From Halothiobacillus sp045689735 (GTDB lineage: Bacteria; Pseudomonadota; Gammaproteobacteria; Halothiobacillales; Halothiobacillaceae), in NCBI RefSeq assembly GCF_045689735.1, contig NZ_CP142685.1, forward strand, positions 124,001 through 188,000: DNA of 64,000 nt, read 5' to 3'. The first letter of the stretch is position 1; each line of letters begins with the position of its first letter. The position numbers and the translations under genes are program-made. This document shows positions 41,296-50,503 of this stretch, piece after piece. A model generated the notes under the pieces. It made no database searches and was not told the origin of the DNA. It saw only the letters and a list, made by a program, of their open reading frames with translations.

Positions 41296-42996
41296 ATGGC
41301 CAAAGCGTTTGGTCGGTTTGAAATTCAAGGGGAGCTCGGGCGGGGCGCCATGTCGATCATTTATCGGGGCTATGACCCGAAGATCGAACGCATGCTCGCC
41401 ATCAAAACCTTGCGCCCCGAATACTCCGCGCATAGTGAATACCGGGCACGGTTCCTGACTGAGGCCAAGGCGGCCGGTACCCTCAATCACCCCCATATCG
41501 TCACCATTTTCGATGTGGGCGAGGTGGACGGTATCCCGTTTATCGCGATGGAGTTGTTGACCGGCACCAGCCTGAGCGAGTACGCGGCGGCTCATCCCGA
41601 CGGGATGCCCTTGCCGGTTTTGCTGAAAGTGGCCATCCAGATTGCGGAAGCGCTGGATTTTGCGCATCGTCACGGGGTGGTGCATCAGGACATCAAGCCG
41701 GACAACATCGTGCTGCTGAACGAGGCGCACGACATCAAGATGATGGATTTCGGCATCGCCCGGATCCTGTCGGCCGAGCAGGCGCCGTCTGAGGAAGGTG
41801 CCCGCGCGTTTTTATCCGGCACCCCGCAGTACATGTCGCCGGAACAAATCACCGATCAACCGATTGATGGGCGGAGCGATCTGTACGCGCTGGGGGTGTT
41901 GCTGTTCGAATTGATCAGTGGTCATTTGCCGTTCGAGGCCGATGATCCCTGGAGTTTGTGGCAAAAAACTCTGAAAGACCCTCTGCCGGCCTTAAAACCG
42001 CGTGACCCGTTCACCCCGCCGGAATTATTGGAGTTGGTGCGCACCCTGCTTGCCAAGGATCCGAGTGCCCGCTACCAGTCCGCTTCCGGTCTGGCGGCGG
42101 ATCTGAAGGCCATGGCGCGCCGGGTCGAGGCGCGCGACCGTCATGCCCTGGCGGCAAAAATCATCCCCTTACGGGTGCGCTGGCCGCTGGTCATGGCCAC
42201 CGTGGTCGCCTTGGTCATGCTGCTGGGACTGTTCTGGGTGCAGCACAAGCAAAATCAAACCATCACCGAGCTGGCCTATGACTATGGTTTCAGCCTGTCG
42301 GAATGGGTAGCCGTTCAAACGGCAGAAGATTTACTGCTGCAGGATAAGCCCGCGCTGCAATCCTGGGTCGATAGCATGAGCCACAACCGCGAAATCGTGT
42401 ACATGGCGATTCGCAACCTCAATGGGCAACTCGAAGCGCAAACCCGGGGGGATGCTCTGGCCGCGCAGATGGCGAGCCAGTTGCATCCCGATCATGTCAC
42501 GCTGGCACGGGGTGACATGAAGGTGTACACCGTACACGGCAGTGACAGCGCCCCGTTTTTCGTGTTTGAAATGCCGATAGAGTATCAGGACAAGCGCGTC
42601 GGTCAGTTGCAGATCGGGTTGGCGACGAATGCGCTGGCGACGGCCAACCGCACCACGCTGTTGACCTTGCTGACCTGGATCGTGCTGGTGATCGGGGCGG
42701 TGGTGGCGGGCACCTATTGGCTGACCGGGCGGTTGAATGTCCCGCTGGATCAAGTCATCAGTGCGCTGGATCAGATCAAGCAGGGACGATTGGAGCATCG
42801 TATCCGTCGCCACCGCCGGGATGATTTCGAGCGGTTATTTGCCGCGTATAACGCGATGGCGGATGTGCTGGAGGCGCGCGAGCTGCGGGTCCGTGCGGCG
42901 GCGCTCGACCATAAACACGATGTGCCGCTCGGGGTCGAAGGGCGCTCGCTTGACGAGCCCCACCCGGCTCCCGGCTCCGGCGTTATTCCGCGCTGA
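41296..42996 (+). CDS. Transmembrane Ser/Thr protein kinase with sensor and HAMP domains
   Basis: 566 residues. The N-terminal kinase (about 8-275) has GELGRGAMSIIYRG, catalytic HQDIKPDN (Asp132; HQD instead of HRD), DFGIA at 151-155 and a GTPQYMSPEQ activation end. A membrane helix at 296-316, a periplasmic domain to about 455, a second helix at 456-477 and a HAMP-like segment to about 530 follow. Kinase-first, sensor-and-HAMP-last is unusual; PASTA repeats are absent. A start at 41296 is chosen because kinase homology begins there. The 3' end overlaps the convergent pseudouridine synthase gene by 14 bases. Confidence 0.9.
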   Translation: MAKAFGRFEIQGELGRGAMSIIYRGYDPKIERMLAIKTLRPEYSAHSEYRARFLTEAKAAGTLNHPHIVTIFDVGEVDGIPFIAMELLTGTSLSEYAAAHPDGMPLPVLLKVAIQIAEALDFAHRHGVVHQDIKPDNIVLLNEAHDIKMMDFGIARILSAEQAPSEEGARAFLSGTPQYMSPEQITDQPIDGRSDLYALGVLLFELISGHLPFEADDPWSLWQKTLKDPLPALKPRDPFTPPELLELVRTLLAKDPSARYQSASGLAADLKAMARRVEARDRHALAAKIIPLRVRWPLVMATVVALVMLLGLFWVQHKQNQTITELAYDYGFSLSEWVAVQTAEDLLLQDKPALQSWVDSMSHNREIVYMAIRNLNGQLEAQTRGDALAAQMASQLHPDHVTLARGDMKVYTVHGSDSAPFFVFEMPIEYQDKRVGQLQIGLATNALATANRTTLLTLLTWIVLVIGAVVAGTYWLTGRLNVPLDQVISALDQIKQGRLEHRIRRHRRDDFERLFAAYNAMADVLEARELRVRAAALDHKHDVPLGVEGRSLDEPHPAPGSGVIPR

Positions 42997-43549
42997 GCCG
43001 CGACTCCTCGCGAGGTATCGTGCGCCACTGCCCAGGCGCAAGATCGTCCAGCGTGTAACCACCGATACGCACCCGAATCAGCCGGAGCGTGGGCAGGCCG
43101 ACGGCTGCCGTCATGCGTCGCACTTGCCGGTTTTTCCCTTCGGTGAGCGTGAGTTGCAGCCAACTGACCGGGATATGGGCGCGGGTGCGGATGGGTGGAG
43201 TGCGCGGCCATAACCAGTCGGGTTCCGGCACGGCTTGGGCGAGCGCGGGGCGGGTCAGGCCGTCTTTCAGGCGAACCCCGCGCGCCAGTGCGGCAAGCGC
43301 CGCCTCGGTCACAATGCCCTCTACCTGGGCGAGATAGGTCTTGGGTTGCTTGAAGGTCGGGTTGGCGAGCCGCGCCTGCAACCGGCCTTCGTCGGTGAGC
43401 AGTAACAAGCCTTCGGAATCCCGGTCGAGCCGTCCGGCCGCGTACACCCCCGGCACCGCGATGAAATCCGCCAGCGTTTTCGCGGCGCAGCCCGGCTCTG
43501 GTGTGAATTGCGAGAGCACATCGAAGGGCTTGTTGAACGCGATCAGCAT
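42983..43549 (-). CDS. rluE: Pseudouridine synthase, RluE-like (RsuA family)
   Basis: 188 residues without an S4 domain. The catalytic aspartate is in AAGRLDRDSEGLLLLTDEG. LIAFNKPFDVLSQFTPEPG starts the fold, and LTLTEGKNRQVRRMTAAVGLPTLRLIRVRIG is the second conserved block. The short form and sequence fit RluE, which modifies U2457 of 23S rRNA; RsuA-type alternatives usually keep an S4 domain. It follows the exonuclease gene with a 15-base gap. Confidence 0.9.
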   Translation of the reverse strand: MLIAFNKPFDVLSQFTPEPGCAAKTLADFIAVPGVYAAGRLDRDSEGLLLLTDEGRLQARLANPTFKQPKTYLAQVEGIVTEAALAALARGVRLKDGLTRPALAQAVPEPDWLWPRTPPIRTRAHIPVSWLQLTLTEGKNRQVRRMTAAVGLPTLRLIRVRIGGYTLDDLAPGQWRTIPREESRLSAE

Positions 43550-43564
43550 CTCAACCCCCGGCCA

Positions 43565-44518
43565 TCACGCCGCGACGCTGCGGGATACCCCCGTGGGCAG
43601 CCGTTGCCAGCGGGCGATGCGGCCTTCGTCCACGCCGATCGAGCGCAGTAGGGGCAACAGCGTCGGGCGGATGCCGAGCCAGGGTTCGGGCAGTGTGTGC
43701 AGCGGCAGATCGCAGACGATGCCCGTGAGGCGGCGGGATAACTTCACCGTGGGTTCATGTTCGGCTAGAAGTTTCTGCACGCGCGGCGCGCCGCGAAACT
43801 TCATGCCATACACCGCCGCGAGATTGCGGTAGATGCCGTCCAGATTGCCGTGTTTTTTCAGCAGATTGGCCGCGATGCGCGGGCCGATGCCGGGTACACC
43901 GGGAATATTGTCGGCCGTATCGCCGGTCAAGGCCAGCCAGTCGGCGATTTGCGGCGGCTTCACCCCAAAATGCCGCTCGACATCGCCATAGGCCAGCACC
44001 ATTTGCCGCATCGGGTTGAACCAGCGATCGTCCGGGCCGAGTAGTTGGGCGAGGTCTTTATCGCCGGTCAGAATCGTCACGGCGCGCTTGCGTCCCCGCA
44101 ACTGCTGAACGAGTGTACCGATCACATCATCGGCCTCGAAATTTGGGTGATCGAGCGCGTACAGTCCGGCGGCTTCCGCCAACGCGCGGCAGCGGGGGAG
44201 TTGGCTGGTCAATTCCTCGGGCGCCGGGGGGCGGTGGGCTTTGTAGTCGGGATAAATGCTTTGCCGAAATCCCCGTCCGGTGGGTGCATCGAACACACAG
44301 GCGATGATCGGGCCGTGCTCAGCATGGGGGATTGCAGGCGGCGTCAGGCGGGGGTCGAAGATGGTTTCCAGCAAACTGAGCAAGGCGTCGGCAAAACCGC
44401 GCACGGCACCAACGGGTAAGCCCGCGCTGTCCACCGGCTCCGTGCCGCTGGCATGCCAGGCGCGCCAAATCTGGGCATGGGAATCGACCAGCCAAGCGCG
44501 AGGGTGTGCGGTGTTCAA
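43565..44518 (-). CDS. 5'-3' exonuclease (ExoIX/PolA N-terminal family)
   Basis: About 317 residues beginning at a TTG (44518) two bases after the maeB stop; there is no nearby ATG. Acidic metal-binding motifs of the FEN family are present: WLVDSHAQIWRAWH, ACVFDAPTGRGFRQSIYPDYKAHR, NFEADDVIGTLV, ILTGDKDLAQLL and LTGDTADNIPGVPGIGPRIAANLLKKHG (helix-hairpin-helix). It lacks any polymerase domain. Stand-alone members act in DNA repair and Okazaki fragment processing, or as weak Xni-like proteins. The cysteine/lysine pattern does not allow a finer call. Confidence 0.88.
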   Translation of the reverse strand: MNTAHPRAWLVDSHAQIWRAWHASGTEPVDSAGLPVGAVRGFADALLSLLETIFDPRLTPPAIPHAEHGPIIACVFDAPTGRGFRQSIYPDYKAHRPPAPEELTSQLPRCRALAEAAGLYALDHPNFEADDVIGTLVQQLRGRKRAVTILTGDKDLAQLLGPDDRWFNPMRQMVLAYGDVERHFGVKPPQIADWLALTGDTADNIPGVPGIGPRIAANLLKKHGNLDGIYRNLAAVYGMKFRGAPRVQKLLAEHEPTVKLSRRLTGIVCDLPLHTLPEPWLGIRPTLLPLLRSIGVDEGRIARWQRLPTGVSRSVAA

Positions 44519-44520
44519 GG

Positions 44521-45771
44521 TCAGTCCAGGGGATATGGGCGGTACGCTGCGCGCGCGACGCCGTCGGCAGCGGCGGCGGCGGCGACCGCCGGGGGCAGGC
44601 GCTCGATCAGCCGGGGGTCGAAAGGCTTGGGCAGAATGTAGTCCCGGCCAAAACCCATACTCGATGCGCCATAGGCCGCGAGCACCGCCTCGGGCACAGG
44701 CTCCTGGGCGAGCGCGGCGAGTGCCTCGACACACGCGATTTTCATGCCGTTGGTGATGCGCGCGGCGCGGCAATCGAGCGCGCCCCGGAAAATGAACGGG
44801 AACGCCAGCACATTGTTGACCTGATTGGGATAGTCGCTCCGGCCGGTGGCCATGATCAGGTCATCGCGTACCTGATGCGCGTGCTCCGGACGAATTTCCG
44901 GGTCCGGGTTGGCGAGCGCGAACACGATGGGTTTGGGTGCCATGCTGGCCAGCATGGCCGCGCTCATGAGATTCGGGGCGGACAAGCCGATAAACACATC
45001 GGCATCGACCAGCGCATCGGCCAGACTGCGTTCCGCAGTATCGGCCACCAGGGCGGCATGGTGAGGCGGCAGGTCGGTGAGGCCGGTATGCAGCACCCCC
45101 ACCTTATCGACGACCCGCAACCGATCCCGGTTCAGCCCCATCGCCAGCAGCAGGTTGAGCGTCGCCGTGCCGGCTGCCCCGGCGCCGACCAGCACGAGCT
45201 TGATTTCGGAGAGCGTTTTGCCCTGCAAGGCGAGCGCGTTTTTCAGGCCGGCGGCAATGATGATCGCGGTGCCGTGTTGATCGTCGTGAAATACCGGGAT
45301 ATTCATCCGTTCGATCAGCGCCTGCTCCACGGCAAAACAGCGCGGGGCGGAAATGTCTTCGAGATTGATCCCGCCGAAGCTGGGCTCCAGGCGGGCGATG
45401 GTATCGATCAGCTCGGTCGGGTCTTGCGTGGCGAGCTCAAGATCGACCGCATCGATGCCGGCGAATTTTTTGAATAACAACGCCTTGCCTTCCATGACCG
45501 GCTTACTGGCCAGCGCGCCGAGATTCCCGAGCCCCAGAATGGCCGATCCATCTGAAATGACGGCGACCAGATTGCCTTTGTTCGTATAACGAAACGCATC
45601 ATCCGGCTGTGCGGCGATCGCGCGCACCGGTTCGGCCACGCCGGGCGAATAGGCCAGCGCCAGATCCTGCGCGCTGGCTGCGGGTTTGGTGATTGCGGTG
45701 GCGGTTTTACCGGGGCGGGGGAGGGCGTGGTAATCGAGGGCGGCCTGGGGCGCGTTCGGGGTGGCGGTCAT
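44521..45771 (-). CDS. maeB: Malic enzyme, short form
   Basis: 416 residues from the ATG at 45771. It converts malate to pyruvate with release of CO2. The malic domain includes ALAYSPGVAEPVRAI and FGGINLEDISAPRCFAVEQAL. NIPVFHDDQHGTAIIIAAGLKNAL precedes the nucleotide-binding fold VLVGAGAAGTATLNLLLAMG. Unlike E. coli MaeB, it lacks the C-terminal phosphotransacetylase domain. Cofactor preference (NAD or NADP) is not clear from sequence. It heads the group maeB-exonuclease-rluE on the minus strand. Confidence 0.93.
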   Translation of the reverse strand: MTATPNAPQAALDYHALPRPGKTATAITKPAASAQDLALAYSPGVAEPVRAIAAQPDDAFRYTNKGNLVAVISDGSAILGLGNLGALASKPVMEGKALLFKKFAGIDAVDLELATQDPTELIDTIARLEPSFGGINLEDISAPRCFAVEQALIERMNIPVFHDDQHGTAIIIAAGLKNALALQGKTLSEIKLVLVGAGAAGTATLNLLLAMGLNRDRLRVVDKVGVLHTGLTDLPPHHAALVADTAERSLADALVDADVFIGLSAPNLMSAAMLASMAPKPIVFALANPDPEIRPEHAHQVRDDLIMATGRSDYPNQVNNVLAFPFIFRGALDCRAARITNGMKIACVEALAALAQEPVPEAVLAAYGASSMGFGRDYILPKPFDPRLIERLPPAVAAAAAADGVARAAYRPYPLD

Positions 45772-45827
45772 AGGCGGGGGTTCCAGCAAGCAGGGTGCCT
45801 GAGCACGCTCAGGCGGATCAAAATCGG

Positions 45828-47678
45828 TTATGAATCGGTGGGGCGCGGGAATTGGCGCAGCCACTCGATGAAGGCATCCGACGGTAGCGGTCGGCTGTAA
45901 TAATACCCTTGGGCGATGCTGCAGTTTAAGTTTTTCAGGATGGCGAGATCGGCCAGGGTTTCTACGCCCTCGGCGACCGTGGTCAGCCCCAGCTCATCGG
46001 CCATGCGCACGATCGAGCCGAGCATCGCCGCCTGGCGGGGAAGGTTGGCGGCATTATCGACAAAGGAACGGTCGATCTTCAGTGTGGTAATGGGCAGGCG
46101 CTGTAGATAGGACAGCGACGAATACCCCGTGCCAAAATCATCCAGCGCGATGGAGATGCCGAGGGCGCGCAGGCGCTGCAATTTTTCGATGACCCAGTCA
46201 AAACCGCTCAGCAAGGCCGATTCGGTGATTTCGATTTCCAGCCACTGCGGTGCCACCGCGTGCCGTTGCAAAATCGTCTCGATTTCATCGACGAGGCTCC
46301 CGCCGCGCGCCCGGATCAGTTCAAACTGGTAGCTGGAAACATTGACCGCCACGCTCACCGCCGTGCCGGTTTCGCGCAGCATCCGCGCAATGAATGCGGC
46401 AGCCTGATCGATCACGATGAGCCCCAGCTCTTCGATATAGCCTTTTTCTTCTGCGATCGGGATGAATTCGGCGGGCGAGATCCAGCCGAGTTCCGGGTGG
46501 CGCCAGCGCAGCAGCGCTTCGCAGCCGACGGGTTGTTCCTGTTTCAGGTCGATTTTGGGCTGAAAGTGCAGCGCGAACTGGCTAGGGTCGTGTTCCAGGG
46601 CATAGAACAGGGCGCGTTCCACCTGGCTGCGCCGCAGGTAAGACTCCGCGAGCACCTGATCAAACCGGGCGATGCGATTGCTGCGCTTATGTTGGCTGGC
46701 CAGCGCAAACCCGGCGGACTGAATCGCCTGTTGCCAGAGGAATTCGTTGGGCGTTGATCCGGCTGGGGTCACGACCTCGGCATAACCGCCGCGCCCGTGC
46801 AGGGTCAGTTGAAACGAGTCATGCGACAACGGTGCGAACACCTGACGCATCATCTTGTCGAGCACAGGCGCGACCGCGTCGCCGGCCAAGGGCAGTACGC
46901 AGACGAAGGTTTGCCCGCTCCAGATGCCGCAAAGCCCGAAATGATCGCTCACCAGGAGCTGCAGTCGGCTGGTGACGGTTTTCAGCAATAGATCCACGGA
47001 TTCGATGCCATCGAGTAACAGCAATTGATCGGCATCGGTGATTTCGATCAGACTGAGGGTGAACCCCCCGGACTCGGTCGCACCGAGTTCCTGCAGTCGT
47101 TCGTTGAATGCACGGCGGTTGAGCAGACCCGTGAGGGCATCGTGCCGCGCCAGATACGCGAGATCATCTTCTTTGGCCTGCAATTCAGCTTGCTGCGCGC
47201 CAACGGTTTGCGCGAGGTTTTTTGCTTCGCGCCGGGCGGTTTGATGGAGCAGCCGGGTACGCAGAGCATTGCGGATGCGCTTGAGTGTGTCCTCGAAATC
47301 GAAGGGTTTGGTAATGAAATCGACCGCACCGGCGTCTAGGGCGGCCTCGCGGGTTTCCCGGTCGGTTTGCGCGGTGAGTACGATGCACGGCAGGTAATCG
47401 TCGGCCGCGAGGTGTTTTTTGAGCAGCTGCATCACGGCGTGGCCATCGAGCTCGGGCATGCGGATATCGAGCAGCAGCAGGTCGAATGGGGCGGCCAGCC
47501 AACGCTTGACCGCCTGCGGTGAGGAGGATTCCGTTTCTACCTGGGTATAGCCCGCCTCATCGAGCAGGTTGGCGAGCACCATGAGATTGGCCGGGTTGTC
47601 ATCGACCACCAGAATCCGCGCCGCAGCCAAGTCGGGCGGTAGCGTATCTTGCGGTTCAAAGGTGAAATCGTTCAACAC
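45828..47678 (-). CDS. Response regulator with degenerate GGDEF and EAL domains
   Basis: 616 residues. The REC domain (about 20-140) has ILVVDDNPANLMVL and phospho-acceptor Asp71 in LLLDIRMPELDG. The middle GGDEF-like domain keeps LTGLLNRRAFNERL, but the active site reads GIWSGQTFVC, so it cannot make c-di-GMP. The EAL domain looks active: CEALLRWRHPELG, VNVSSYQFE, ITESALL, ALDDFGTGYSSLSYL and VAEGVET. It is therefore a phosphorylation-controlled c-di-GMP phosphodiesterase. It lies seven bases downstream of a hybrid histidine kinase gene that is its probable partner. Confidence 0.92.
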   Translation of the reverse strand: MLNDFTFEPQDTLPPDLAAARILVVDDNPANLMVLANLLDEAGYTQVETESSSPQAVKRWLAAPFDLLLLDIRMPELDGHAVMQLLKKHLAADDYLPCIVLTAQTDRETREAALDAGAVDFITKPFDFEDTLKRIRNALRTRLLHQTARREAKNLAQTVGAQQAELQAKEDDLAYLARHDALTGLLNRRAFNERLQELGATESGGFTLSLIEITDADQLLLLDGIESVDLLLKTVTSRLQLLVSDHFGLCGIWSGQTFVCVLPLAGDAVAPVLDKMMRQVFAPLSHDSFQLTLHGRGGYAEVVTPAGSTPNEFLWQQAIQSAGFALASQHKRSNRIARFDQVLAESYLRRSQVERALFYALEHDPSQFALHFQPKIDLKQEQPVGCEALLRWRHPELGWISPAEFIPIAEEKGYIEELGLIVIDQAAAFIARMLRETGTAVSVAVNVSSYQFELIRARGGSLVDEIETILQRHAVAPQWLEIEITESALLSGFDWVIEKLQRLRALGISIALDDFGTGYSSLSYLQRLPITTLKIDRSFVDNAANLPRQAAMLGSIVRMADELGLTTVAEGVETLADLAILKNLNCSIAQGYYYSRPLPSDAFIEWLRQFPRPTDS

Positions 47679-47685
47679 GGGCTCT

Positions 47686-50391
47686 CTATCGCGGGGCTTT
47701 TTGTGAGATTAGCTCATCGAACAGGGCGTTAATGTCACCCAGATTAAATGGTTTCGTCAAATACCGATCAAACAAGCCGTTGCGCTCAGCCTGCAACCGC
47801 ATCGGGGCGGTGGCATCGGCGGAAAGCGCCACGATGGGGACATGGCGGGTATCGACCCATTTTTTCAGTCGGGCGGCGGCCTGCTGACCTGAGATGCCCG
47901 GCAGGTTGATGTCCATCAACACGAGATCCGGCGCGCGCGTCAACGCCAGTTCAAGCCCCTGTTCGCCATCTTCGGCCAGAATCAGCTCGATGTCGTCACG
48001 ATCCTCGGCAATATCGGCCATCAAGGTTCGATTGGCGGCATTGTCCTCGATGTAGAGCACGCGCAGTCGGGGCGCGGCCTGCCGGTCGGGCGCCGTGCCG
48101 GGGGCGGCACCCTCGGCGGCGGTTGCGCGGGCCGAGCCGCAATCCCCCGGCTCGGCGGGCTGATAGGCGGGCAGCCAGACGAAGAAAGTCGTCCCTTCGC
48201 CTTCGGTGCTCTCGAAGCTGAGTTCACCGTACATCCGCTCGATCAGTTGCCGGGTGATCATCAGGCCGATGCCGGTGCCTTCAATCGCACTGTTTTCGCG
48301 TCCCAGCCGTTCGAAGGCGCGGAATAGGCGGTGTTGTTTGTCCTTGGGGATGCCCAAGCCGGTATCTTGTACGGCAAAGCCGATCCAGCCCAGCCCGTCG
48401 GCTCGGGTTCGGGCGGGCAATGGGTTCAAGGTCACGCGCCCCTGCGGTCGGTTGTATTTGATGGCATTGCTCATCAGGTTGAGCAAAACTTGCCGCGCGC
48501 GGGTGTGGTCGGCACAGGCCCATTGCGCCGCCCGCAGTTCATTGTTCAGCTCGATCTGTTGCGATCGGGCGGTATCGAGCAGCATATCGGTGGCTTCCTG
48601 CGCCAGTTCGGCGAGATTCAGTGGCTCGGGCGAGAGGGTGATTTCGCCCGCCTCGATTTTGGCGAGGTTGAGCACATCATTGACCAGGCTGAGCAGATGT
48701 TGCCCCGCCTTGAGAATCTGCTCGACGAAGCCGCGCTGTTTGTCGGAGAGGGGTTCGCGGCGCGAGGCGCTCATCAATTGGGCAAAGCCCAGAATCGCGT
48801 TGAGCGGCGTACGCAATTCGTGTGACATCGAGGATAAAAACTGGGATTTGCCCTGGTTGGCGCGGTCGGCTTGCGCTTTGCTCTCGATCAGTTGCTGCTC
48901 GTATTCGCGTTGTTTTGCCTGCTGGCGCAGGCTGACGGTCATGATCGCGCAGGTGCTGAGGAAGGGCGCCAAGGTGTCCACCAGATCGAGGCTGACGCCC
49001 TCGGCACGGTTGCCGATGGCCACCACACCGACCAGCGTATCGCCCTGATAGAGCGGGATGCCGAGGTAGTTGTGAATCGCGGGGTGTCCCGGCGGGAAGC
49101 CGCCCCGCCGGGGATCGGCCGAAACTTCAGTGGCGACCACGGGCTCGCGCGATTGCATGACGGCACCGATGAGGTTGTTTGGATTGCAGAACAGCATGTT
49201 GCCGGCCATGACCCGCTCGTAAAGGGCATCGGATTCGGCACTCCAGGACAGGTTGGTGATAGCGTGAATCTTCAGGCAGGGCGTGGGTTCGATGCCGAAC
49301 AGCACTTCGCCCAGAAAGCCGAATTCGGCGCCCGTTACGGCCAGCAGTTGATCGAGCATCATCTGCCAGACGGTGCGGGGTTCTACCTGTTCCAAAAACG
49401 ATTGTAGGGTGCTGTTCAGGCCAGAGAGCAGCCGTTGCTGGCTCTCGATTTGCGTTTTGGCGCGGATTTCTTCGGTGATGTTCTGGGTGACGCCGACGAA
49501 AGCGATCGGCGTTCCATCGGCCGCCCGCACAATATCTCCACGGGCGCGGAGCCATTGTTGTCCATGGTTTCGGTCGGCCAAGGGGTAGTCAAAGACGAAG
49601 ACGGTTTTGGATTCCACCGCACGGCGAAAAGCGGCATCGATCTGGGCATGGAAGGCCGGATCGATCCGCGCGCGCAGCACTTGGTGGGTAATGGTCTGGG
49701 TGCCTGGTGGGAACCCCAGCAGGGAGGCAAAGCCTTCGCTGATGGTCATTTGGCCGCTCGCCATATCCAGTGACCAAGATCCTTGACGGGCAAAGATTTC
49801 GCCGCGTCGATGGATTTCCTGCAATGCCCGCAGGCTGGCTGCGAGGGCTTCACTCTGTGCGAGCAGTGCCTCGGTGCGCTGCTGTTGCCGGAGGGCATCG
49901 AGCCGCGCCTGCATGACGGCGGCCAGCTGGATGGCGAAATCTTCGAGCAGTTGCACCTCATCGGCGCTGAGCACGCGGGGGCTGCGGTCCATGATGCACA
50001 GCGTGCCGACGGCATATTGGCCGTCGAGTACCAGCGGTGCGCCGGCATAGAACCGAACTCCCACCTCGCCGGTCACCATCGGCGACTGGCAGGAACGCGG
50101 ATCCGCGCGGGTATCCGAGATCACCAGCGGCTTAAATGGCGGCAGCAGCGCGTGGGAACAAATAGCGAGATCACGCGGCACGGACTGCATCGGCAGGCCA
50201 AACGCCACCTTGAAGCGTTGCTCCTCCGCATCGGCGAGCGCCAACAGGGCGATCGGGGTGCGGAACACCCGCCGCATGATGTCCACCTTGCGGCGGTAGA
50301 TGAGGTCGTCGTCTTCGTTGAACAGCGCAAGTTCGTGCAGCACTTGCAGGCGCTGGGCTTCGTTCGCGGGGCGCGGGGCAACGCTACTCAT
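47686..50391 (-). CDS. Hybrid sensor histidine kinase (GAF-PAS-GAF-kinase-REC)
   Basis: 901 residues, no membrane helix. An N-terminal GAF domain (about 20-165, with CSHALLPPFKPLVISDTRADPR), a PAS domain (about 200-310), a second GAF domain (about 335-480, NYLGIPLYQGDTLVGVVAIGN) and a histidine kinase follow. The phospho-acceptor is His524 in FLSSMSHELRTPLNAILGF. The ATPase has N, G1 and G2 boxes (NLMSNAIKYN, VQDTGLGIPKD, GTGIGLMITRQL). The C-terminal REC has Asp827 in LVLMDINLPG. Input is cytosolic. Signal output probably goes to the adjacent REC-EAL protein; a separate Hpt protein may be needed. Confidence 0.93.
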   Translation of the reverse strand: MSSVAPRPANEAQRLQVLHELALFNEDDDLIYRRKVDIMRRVFRTPIALLALADAEEQRFKVAFGLPMQSVPRDLAICSHALLPPFKPLVISDTRADPRSCQSPMVTGEVGVRFYAGAPLVLDGQYAVGTLCIMDRSPRVLSADEVQLLEDFAIQLAAVMQARLDALRQQQRTEALLAQSEALAASLRALQEIHRRGEIFARQGSWSLDMASGQMTISEGFASLLGFPPGTQTITHQVLRARIDPAFHAQIDAAFRRAVESKTVFVFDYPLADRNHGQQWLRARGDIVRAADGTPIAFVGVTQNITEEIRAKTQIESQQRLLSGLNSTLQSFLEQVEPRTVWQMMLDQLLAVTGAEFGFLGEVLFGIEPTPCLKIHAITNLSWSAESDALYERVMAGNMLFCNPNNLIGAVMQSREPVVATEVSADPRRGGFPPGHPAIHNYLGIPLYQGDTLVGVVAIGNRAEGVSLDLVDTLAPFLSTCAIMTVSLRQQAKQREYEQQLIESKAQADRANQGKSQFLSSMSHELRTPLNAILGFAQLMSASRREPLSDKQRGFVEQILKAGQHLLSLVNDVLNLAKIEAGEITLSPEPLNLAELAQEATDMLLDTARSQQIELNNELRAAQWACADHTRARQVLLNLMSNAIKYNRPQGRVTLNPLPARTRADGLGWIGFAVQDTGLGIPKDKQHRLFRAFERLGRENSAIEGTGIGLMITRQLIERMYGELSFESTEGEGTTFFVWLPAYQPAEPGDCGSARATAAEGAAPGTAPDRQAAPRLRVLYIEDNAANRTLMADIAEDRDDIELILAEDGEQGLELALTRAPDLVLMDINLPGISGQQAAARLKKWVDTRHVPIVALSADATAPMRLQAERNGLFDRYLTKPFNLGDINALFDELISQKAPR

Positions 50392-50414
50392 GTCTATCGA
50401 TTCCCTGTCGCAAG

Positions 50415-50449
50415 AAAAACCCCGCTACGGTAACACGCGGCGGGGTTTT
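50415..50449 (-). terminator. Rho-independent terminator downstream of the OmpA-like gene
   Basis: On the minus strand, AAAACCCCG pairs with CGGGGTTTT around a 16-base loop and runs into a T tract. It separates the OmpA-like gene from the hybrid kinase gene, which reads in the same direction. Confidence 0.7.
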
Positions 50450-50462
50450 GGCAGGCTCTCGC

Positions 50463-50495
50463 GGCCAATTCCATGAAAAAATCATGGAATTGGCC
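50463..50495. repeat. Perfect 14-bp hairpin after the OmpA-like gene
   Basis: GGCCAATTCCATGA and TCATGGAATTGGCC flank a loop of five A. It lies nine bases past the OmpA-like stop codon and upstream of the terminator at 50415-50449. In style it resembles the hairpin at 26506-26535, though the sequence differs. Confidence 0.65.
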
Positions 50496-50503
50496 CCCGG
50501 CGC

